64,000 bases of DNA, from NCBI RefSeq assembly GCF_014205055.1, contig NZ_JACHMS010000001.1:2046001-2110000 (forward strand), written 5' to 3'. Positions 59,615 to 64,000 of this stretch are shown piece after piece. The DNA is from Streptomyces luteogriseus (GTDB lineage Bacteria; Actinomycetota; Actinomycetes; Streptomycetales; Streptomycetaceae). Under the pieces are notes generated by a model. That model was not told where the DNA came from, did not search any database, and saw only the letters and a program-made list of their open reading frames with translations. Both the position numbers and the translations under genes were made by a program. The number at the start of each line of letters is the position of its first letter. Positions within the stretch are counted from its first letter, which is position 1.

Positions 59615-60097
59615 GTGAGGCACGTCGAACTCGATGCCCTGATACCCGGGGAGCAGGCCGAGACGGTCCTGCACGCCGTACGGCGCTGGGAGCGGTACCC
59701 GGACCTGGCGCCCCACGTCAACGCGACCACGGTGCACGCCGCCTACCCCGACCCCGCCGCCTCCTCCAGCTGGGAGCTGCACTTCCGCAGCGGCCTGCTG
59801 CGCTGGACCGAGGACGACACCGTGCTGCCGGAGCAGGGCGAGATCCGCTTCGAGCAGTCCGACGGGGACTTCGACTCCTTCTCCGGGACCTGGTCGGTGA
59901 CGCAGGACGGCGACGACGTCGCGGTCCGCTTCGACGCCGACTTCGACTTCGGCATCCCGAGTCTGGAGGGCATCCTCGACCCGATCGCCGAGCGGGTCAT
60001 CAAGGAGACCGTGGCCTGGGCGCTGACCGGTCTGTTCCCCGCCGTGCGCATCAGCGGCGGCATCGAACTCACCCCGCCCGCCGCGGTCGGCGCCTAG
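59615..60097 (+). CDS. SRPBCC (START/Bet v1-like) protein
   Basis: The 160-residue product starts at GTG 59615. It has the helix-grip pattern: residues ~1-40 RHVELDALIPGEQAETVLHAVRRWERYPDLAPHV, then antiparallel strands (SSSWELHFRSGLLRW, VAVRFDADFDFGIPS) and a long C-terminal helix ERVIKETVAWALTGLFPAV. Aromatase/cyclases and ligand-binding proteins share this fold. No aromatic polyketide genes are here, so a carrier of the hydrophobic intermediate or an imine-condensation helper is more likely. Function is inferred only from fold and position. Confidence 0.85.
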   Translation: MRHVELDALIPGEQAETVLHAVRRWERYPDLAPHVNATTVHAAYPDPAASSSWELHFRSGLLRWTEDDTVLPEQGEIRFEQSDGDFDSFSGTWSVTQDGDDVAVRFDADFDFGIPSLEGILDPIAERVIKETVAWALTGLFPAVRISGGIELTPPAAVGA

Positions 60098-60118
60098 CGC
60101 ATCAGGGAGCTGCTGACC

Positions 60119-60727
60119 ATGGACCAGGCAAACCCGTTCGAGACACCACGCACGTACTCGCTGCACCGCGCCGAGTACCTGGTGGCCTTCGCCGTCACCA
60201 CCGGCCTGATGATCGCCCACTTCGGCGAGATCCGCTGGCTGCCGGCGATCGCCCTCTTCCTCTACATCGACCTGATCGGCTACATCCCGGGCGCGATCGC
60301 GTTCCGGCGCAGTGGCGGGCGGCCGATCCACAAGGCGTACTACGTCCTGTACAACGTGATGCACAGCCTCATCACCCAGGCCGCCGTGGCCGCGCTGTGG
60401 TGCTGGCTGGTGAAGCCGGAGTGGGCGCTGCTGGTGCTGCCCTTCCACCTCTTCGGCGACCGCGGGCTGTTCGGCAACTTCATGAAGTCCTTCGCGCTGC
60501 CCTTCGAGCCGGTCCGCCAGCCCGGCTACCTGCGGCTCCTGGACGACCTGGGCCTGCCGCACCCCAAGCCGGTCGGGCATGTGACGGACCCGGTGCCGGT
60601 CGGGCACGTCCCGGTCCGCAAGCCGGTGCCGGCGTCGCGGGCGGACGCCGCCGCGGCGCAGGAGGCCCCGACGCAGGCCGCCGCGGCCGGAGAGCCCGCG
60701 GCCCGGCAAGCGGAGGCGCTGCGATGA
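60119..60727 (+). CDS. Small polytopic membrane protein (VlmO-like position)
   Basis: The 202-residue product starts at ATG 60119 with GGGAG 9 bases upstream. It has hydrophobic segments at ~16-34 (YLVAFAVTTGLMIAHF), ~38-58 (LPAIALFLYIDLIGYIPGAI), ~75-98 and ~100-118. Conserved-looking polar residues lie within or next to the helices: AHFGEIRW, RPIHKAYYVLYNVMHSL and LPFHLFGDRGLFGNF, with His, Asp and Arg as in membrane oxidases. The last 60 residues are Pro/Ala-rich. VlmO is a membrane protein that acts with diiron VlmB to oxidise the hydrazine to azoxy. The neighbouring flavin reductase and diiron genes overlap by 4 bases each, which supports the analogy; homology to VlmO was not tested. Confidence 0.75.
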   Translation: MDQANPFETPRTYSLHRAEYLVAFAVTTGLMIAHFGEIRWLPAIALFLYIDLIGYIPGAIAFRRSGGRPIHKAYYVLYNVMHSLITQAAVAALWCWLVKPEWALLVLPFHLFGDRGLFGNFMKSFALPFEPVRQPGYLRLLDDLGLPHPKPVGHVTDPVPVGHVPVRKPVPASRADAAAAQEAPTQAAAAGEPAARQAEALR

Positions 60728-61281
60728 GCACCGCGACCGCGACCGGCCCGCGCACGCGCCGGCCCGTCCGCCAGGACCCGGCCGAACGGCGCCGGGCGCT
60801 CTACCACCTGGCGTCCCCCGTGTCGGTGCTGACCACCGGCCCGGAGAGCCGGATGCACGGCACCACCGCGAGCACGGTCACCCTGGTCTCGCGCGAGCCG
60901 CTCCTCGTCGGCGTCGTGCTGCGGGCCGGTTCGTCCTTCGCGCGGCGGGCCGCCGCCGAGGGCCGGTTCGCGATCAACGTGCTGGGCGGTGACCAGGCGG
61001 AGGTGGCCCGCCGGTTCGCCGACAGCGGGCGCCCCGACGGCAGCGCCCAGTTCGCGGGCCTGCCCTGGACCGCGGACCCGTACGCGCAGGCCCCGCTCAT
61101 CGCGGGCGCGCTCGCCCACTACACCTGCCGCTTCCACTCCGCCCATCCCGCGGGCGACAGCGAGCTGCTGCTCGGCCACGTCGTGCGCGCCAGGGCGGAC
61201 GAAGGGCTCCCCCTGCTGAGTTACGCCGGCCGCCTGCACGCCGGCACCCTGCATCCGGCGAAGGAGGCCGCCGCGTCATGA
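60724..61281 (+). CDS. Flavin reductase (HpaC/VlmR-like)
   Basis: The 185-residue product starts at ATG 60724, overlapping the previous stop (ATGA). It has the flavin-reductase-like split barrel: YHLASPVSVLTTGPESRMHGTTASTVTLVS, then PLLVGVVLRAGSSFARRAAAEGRFAINVL and the C-terminal GHVVRARADEGLPLLSYAGR. Length is normal. It supplies reduced FMN/FAD to a two-component monooxygenase; partners in this window are the acyl-CoA-dehydrogenase-like proteins at 56954 and 33925. VlmR serves VlmH in the same way in valanimycin biosynthesis. Confidence 0.92.
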   Translation: MSTATATGPRTRRPVRQDPAERRRALYHLASPVSVLTTGPESRMHGTTASTVTLVSREPLLVGVVLRAGSSFARRAAAEGRFAINVLGGDQAEVARRFADSGRPDGSAQFAGLPWTADPYAQAPLIAGALAHYTCRFHSAHPAGDSELLLGHVVRARADEGLPLLSYAGRLHAGTLHPAKEAAAS

Positions 61282-62270
61282 CGCAGTCCAAGGTACTCGT
61301 GGCCCCCGAGGCCGACTGGGACAAGGCGCCCGGTCTGCTGGACGGGGCGAAGGAACTCACCCTCGGTCCCGAGGAGTGCGACCTCGCCTACTGGATCACC
61401 TCGGTGGCCCAGGGCACGCTGCGCGACCGCGGCGTGACCGGCCACCACGACGACGCGATCGTCCCGGACTTCCTGAAGGAGCCGGGCCCGCTGCGCGAGG
61501 CGCTGGTGCTGGAGTTCGGTCTGCGCGGGCTGTCCGAGGAGCTGGCCACCCGGCTGCTCGGCCACTACGTGTCGATCGCGCCCGGCATCCCCGAGATGGA
61601 GTTCTACGCCACCCAGCTGCTCGACGAGGCACGGCACGCCCGCGTGTTCCGCAACCACCTGGTGGAGCTCGGCATCCCGGCCGACACGCTCCTGAAGAGC
61701 ATCGACGAGATGGCCCGGGACTACCGCGCCCGGGTGCTGGACCCGGTGGTCGACTTCACCCTCGACATCGTCCGGGACCAGGCCGACTTCCCCGGCGGTG
61801 TCGCCGTGTTCGCCATCGTCATCGAGGGCGTGCTGGCGCCGGCCGCCGAGCTGAGCGAACGCAAGTGGACTCCCCTGTCCCCGGCCACCGGCGAGATCTC
61901 CCGCGGCACCGCGATCGACGAGATCCGCCATCTGACGGTGGCCAGCACCATCCTGCGCGACCACGTGGCCGCGCACCCCGAGTACCGTCCGCGCCTGCTG
62001 GAGATCCTGCGGGCCGGCGTGCGGCTGTGGGACGAGATCCCCGACCGGGAGTTCGTGATCCACCGCGAGGAACTGTTCCAGGAGGGCATGCTCCGGCACG
62101 CCGACCGGATCGGCGACTACGAGATCTGGCCCGGCGTGCGGATGCTCGACACCACTCCCGAGCAGCGCTATGACATGGCCGAGCGGTGGACCGACGAGAT
62201 GGCCGAGGCCCGGATGGCCTACATGGGCCTGCCCCTGGAGATCCTCAGCAGTCCGGGGCCGGGCGCGTGA
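61278..62270 (+). CDS. Diiron (ferritin-like) oxygenase, VlmB/AurF type
   Basis: The 330-residue product starts at ATG 61278 (4-base overlap with the reductase). The four-helix bundle carries two metal motifs, E117-A-R-H120 (LLDEARHARVF) and E215-I-R-H218 (AIDEIRHLTV), plus Glu183 in VFAIVIEGVLAP and a candidate Glu79 in LEFGLRGL, the ligand pattern of AurF, CmlI and AzoC-type N-oxygenases. The extra His ligand of AurF, four residues before the last Glu, is Thr here. Such enzymes oxidise amines to hydroxylamines, nitro or azoxy groups. In this operon the most likely substrate is a hydrazine or azo intermediate next to the membrane protein; inferred. Confidence 0.88.
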   Translation: MTQSKVLVAPEADWDKAPGLLDGAKELTLGPEECDLAYWITSVAQGTLRDRGVTGHHDDAIVPDFLKEPGPLREALVLEFGLRGLSEELATRLLGHYVSIAPGIPEMEFYATQLLDEARHARVFRNHLVELGIPADTLLKSIDEMARDYRARVLDPVVDFTLDIVRDQADFPGGVAVFAIVIEGVLAPAAELSERKWTPLSPATGEISRGTAIDEIRHLTVASTILRDHVAAHPEYRPRLLEILRAGVRLWDEIPDREFVIHREELFQEGMLRHADRIGDYEIWPGVRMLDTTPEQRYDMAERWTDEMAEARMAYMGLPLEILSSPGPGA

Positions 62271-63274
62271 GCACCGGACGGGCCGCCGTGATCTGCGGGA
62301 TCGGGTCGTACGTCCCGCCCGACGTGGTCACCAACGAGGACCTGGCCCGGCGCCTGGACACCTCGGACGACTGGATCCGCTCGCGCACCGGGATCGCCCG
62401 GCGCCGTGTGGTCGCCCCGGGCACGGCGACCAGCGACCTGGCGGTCGAGGCGGGCCTGCGGGCGCTGAAGTCGGCGGGAGACGGGCGGGCGGGCGCGGTG
62501 GTGCTGGCCACCACCACCCCGGACCAGCCGTGCCCGGCCACCGCGCCGCAGGTCGCGGCGCGGCTCGGACTCGGCGAGGTGCCCGCCTTCGACGTGGCCG
62601 CCGTCTGCTCCGGCTTCCTCTACGGCCTGGCCAGCTCGGCGGGCCTGATCGCCGCCGGGGTGACGGACCGGGTGCTGCTGATCGCCGCGGACGCGTTCAC
62701 GACGATCATCAACCCCGAGGACCGCACCACAGCGGTGATCTTCGCGGACGGCGCGGGCGCGGTGCTGCTGCGGGCCGGCTCCCCCGAGGAGCCGGGCGCG
62801 GTGGGCCCGCTCGTGCTGGGCAGCGACGGCGGGCTGAGCCATCTGATCGAGGTGCCGGCCGGAGGGTCGCGGCAGCGGTCGTCCGGCCGGGAGCCCGCAC
62901 CGGAGGACCGTTTCTTCCGGATGGTGGGCCGCGACACCTACCGGCACGCGGTGGAGCGGATGACCGCCACCTCCACCGAGGCGGCCGAGCGGGCCGGCTG
63001 GCGGCCGTGCGACGTCGACCGGTTCGCCGCGCACCAGGCCAACGCCCGCATCCTGGAGGCGGTCTCGGAGCGGCTCGGCATCCCCGGCGAACGGCGGCTG
63101 AGCAACATCGCACGGGTCGGCAACACCGGCGCCGCCTCACTGCCGCTGCTGCTGGCCGAGAGCGCGGCGGACGGACGGCTCACCGCGGGGCACCGGCTGC
63201 TGCTGACCGCGTTCGGCGGCGGGCTGTCCTGGGGCGCGACCACGCTGGTCTGGCCCGAGGTGCAGACCGTCTGA
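62267..63274 (+). CDS. Ketoacyl-ACP synthase III (FabH-like)
   Basis: The 335-residue product starts at GTG 62267 (GTGA overlap). The KSIII triad is complete: Cys114 in AAVCSGFLYGL, His256 in AAHQANARI and Asn286 in VGNTGAASLP. Motifs GIGSYVPPDVVTNEDL and SDDWIRSRTGI are typical of FabH. It condenses an acyl-CoA starter with malonyl-ACP, so the cluster makes its own alkyl chain through the ACP and KS that follow. Branched or unusual starters are possible but cannot be predicted by eye. Confidence 0.95.
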   Translation: MSTGRAAVICGIGSYVPPDVVTNEDLARRLDTSDDWIRSRTGIARRRVVAPGTATSDLAVEAGLRALKSAGDGRAGAVVLATTTPDQPCPATAPQVAARLGLGEVPAFDVAAVCSGFLYGLASSAGLIAAGVTDRVLLIAADAFTTIINPEDRTTAVIFADGAGAVLLRAGSPEEPGAVGPLVLGSDGGLSHLIEVPAGGSRQRSSGREPAPEDRFFRMVGRDTYRHAVERMTATSTEAAERAGWRPCDVDRFAAHQANARILEAVSERLGIPGERRLSNIARVGNTGAASLPLLLAESAADGRLTAGHRLLLTAFGGGLSWGATTLVWPEVQTV

Positions 63275-63379
63275 CGTCCCGTCACAAGCGGGGCCCGGGC
63301 GGCCCCTCCCACAAGCGCTGTCCGACACAGCGGAGAACGGGCGCTTGCGCCTTCGAGAGAACTGTCGAAAGGAACCGAC

Positions 63380-63610
63380 ATGCTGGAGCAGCTCAAGGAA
63401 ATCCTGTCCAACAAGCTCAAGGTGTCGCCCGAGGCCATCACCCCGGAGGCCACCCGGGAGGACATCGAGCTGGACTCGCTGGCCGTGGTGGAGCTGTCGT
63501 TGCTGCTGAAGTCCGAGCTCGGCCTGGACGTCAGCGACGACGACCTGCTGGAGGCGGAAACCGTGGCCGACATGGTCCGGCTGATGGAGGAGCGGAGTGC
63601 GAAGGTCTGA
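63380..63610 (+). CDS. Acyl carrier protein
   Basis: A 76-residue type II carrier protein with the phosphopantetheine site IELDSLAVVELSLLL, Ser33. Helix I is LEQLKEILSNKLKVSPEAI and helix III ETVADMVRLMEE. It is separated from KSIII by a 105-base gap with no other gene. Its stop overlaps the ATG of the next KS gene (TGATG), so the two are translationally coupled. It is the likely carrier for the alkyl chain. Confidence 0.95.
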   Translation: MLEQLKEILSNKLKVSPEAITPEATREDIELDSLAVVELSLLLKSELGLDVSDDDLLEAETVADMVRLMEERSAKV

Positions 63611-64000
63611 TGGCCGGCATGGACATCGCCGTCACCGGGCTCGGCCTGGTCACCCCGGGTGGTATCGGGGTCGGGCCGAGCTGGGCGGCGGTCTGCGACG
63701 GCAGGCCGGCCGCCGCCCTCGATCCGCTGCTGACGGATAACCCCGTACGTATCTCCTGCCGGGTGCCCGGCTTCGACCCCGAGCGCCTGCTGAGCGCGCG
63801 GCGGGCCCACCGCCTGGACCGGTTCGTCCAGTTCGCGCTGGTCGCCGCGCACGAGGCGGTGGCCGACGCGGGCCTCGATCCGCAGACGTGGGACGGGGCG
63901 CGGGTGGGTGTGGTGCTGGGCTGCGCGGATGGCGGCCCGGGCACCGTCGAGGAACAGCACCACGTGCTGCGCGAGCAGGGCGCCGACCGCGTCTCGCCGC
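63610..64000 (+). CDS. Beta-ketoacyl-ACP synthase II (FabF-like), cut by the window edge
   Basis: Only the first 130 residues are in the window. The start MAGMDIAVTGLGLVTPGGIGVGPSWAAVCDG is the canonical FabF/KSII N-terminus, and VGVVLGCADGGPGTVEEQH follows as expected. The active-site Cys lies beyond the edge, so it is not possible to say whether this is an active KS or a chain-length-factor-like partner. It overlaps the ACP stop. Confidence 0.9.
   Translation, partial: MAGMDIAVTGLGLVTPGGIGVGPSWAAVCDGRPAAALDPLLTDNPVRISCRVPGFDPERLLSARRAHRLDRFVQFALVAAHEAVADAGLDPQTWDGARVGVVLGCADGGPGTVEEQHHVLREQGADRVSP

Overview
The window is high-GC DNA with strong GC preference at third codon positions, GTG and TTG starts, and gene families typical of Streptomyces or a close relative (WhiB, AfsA and ArpA-type regulators, an actinobacterial type VII secretion locus, type I and type II polyketide genes). 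No rRNA, tRNA, CRISPR array or intact insertion sequence was recognised.

Bases 1-26000 hold a type VII (ESX) secretion locus. A minus-strand run (8943 down to the left edge) encodes two WXG100-like proteins, a helical protein, a 1215-residue repeat protein, a YbaB/EbfC-like protein, a further WXG100-like protein and the N-terminal 847 residues of a toxin-architecture protein cut by the window edge. Next come eccD-eccB (minus) and, divergently, the three-ATPase motor eccC. A second minus-strand operon holds a secretion-associated protein, a ricin-type lectin with a membrane anchor, an EccA-like double AAA ATPase fused to a beta-helix, and a mycosin lacking its catalytic Asp. A second membrane-anchored lectin (bulb type) faces away from this operon. 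No eccE was seen.

Bases 26000-33150 are an accessory stretch: WhiB, a frameshifted gene, a TetR-amidase-AtzG-like operon divergent from a metallo-beta-lactamase-fold hydrolase and sharing operator-like palindromes with it, a PucR-type regulator and small unknown genes.

Bases 33180 to the right edge are a biosynthetic gene cluster. It opens with a gamma-butyrolactone signalling set: HAD phosphatase, acyl-CoA-dehydrogenase-fold protein, two ArpA-like TetR regulators, AfsA, and two 18-bp operators of the same design. Then come an MmgE/PrpD protein, an NTF2-like protein and a diacylglycerol-kinase-like protein; an operon of P450, MFS exporter and alpha/beta hydrolase; a PKS operon (ACP, KS-AT-DH-KR-ACP, acyl-CoA ligase, LLM oxidoreductase, thioesterase); and a rightward operon (aldehyde-dehydrogenase-fold reductase, acyl-CoA-dehydrogenase-like flavoprotein, class III aminotransferase, SRPBCC protein, small membrane protein, flavin reductase, diiron oxygenase, KSIII, ACP, KS).

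The kinase plus MmgE/PrpD pair, the flavin N-hydroxylase candidate with its reductase, and the membrane protein with a diiron oxygenase match, family for family, the valanimycin genes vlmJ/vlmK, vlmH/vlmR and vlmO/vlmB. I infer that the cluster makes an aliphatic azoxy (N-N bonded) metabolite with a PKS/FAS-derived alkyl chain, possibly a vinyl-azoxy compound of the jietacin kind. The expected seryl-tRNA synthetase and seryl transferase (VlmL/VlmA types) are not in the window and would lie to the right. Four promoter regions carry paired heptads at 11-bp spacing, the signature of a SARP activator, which is also not in the window.
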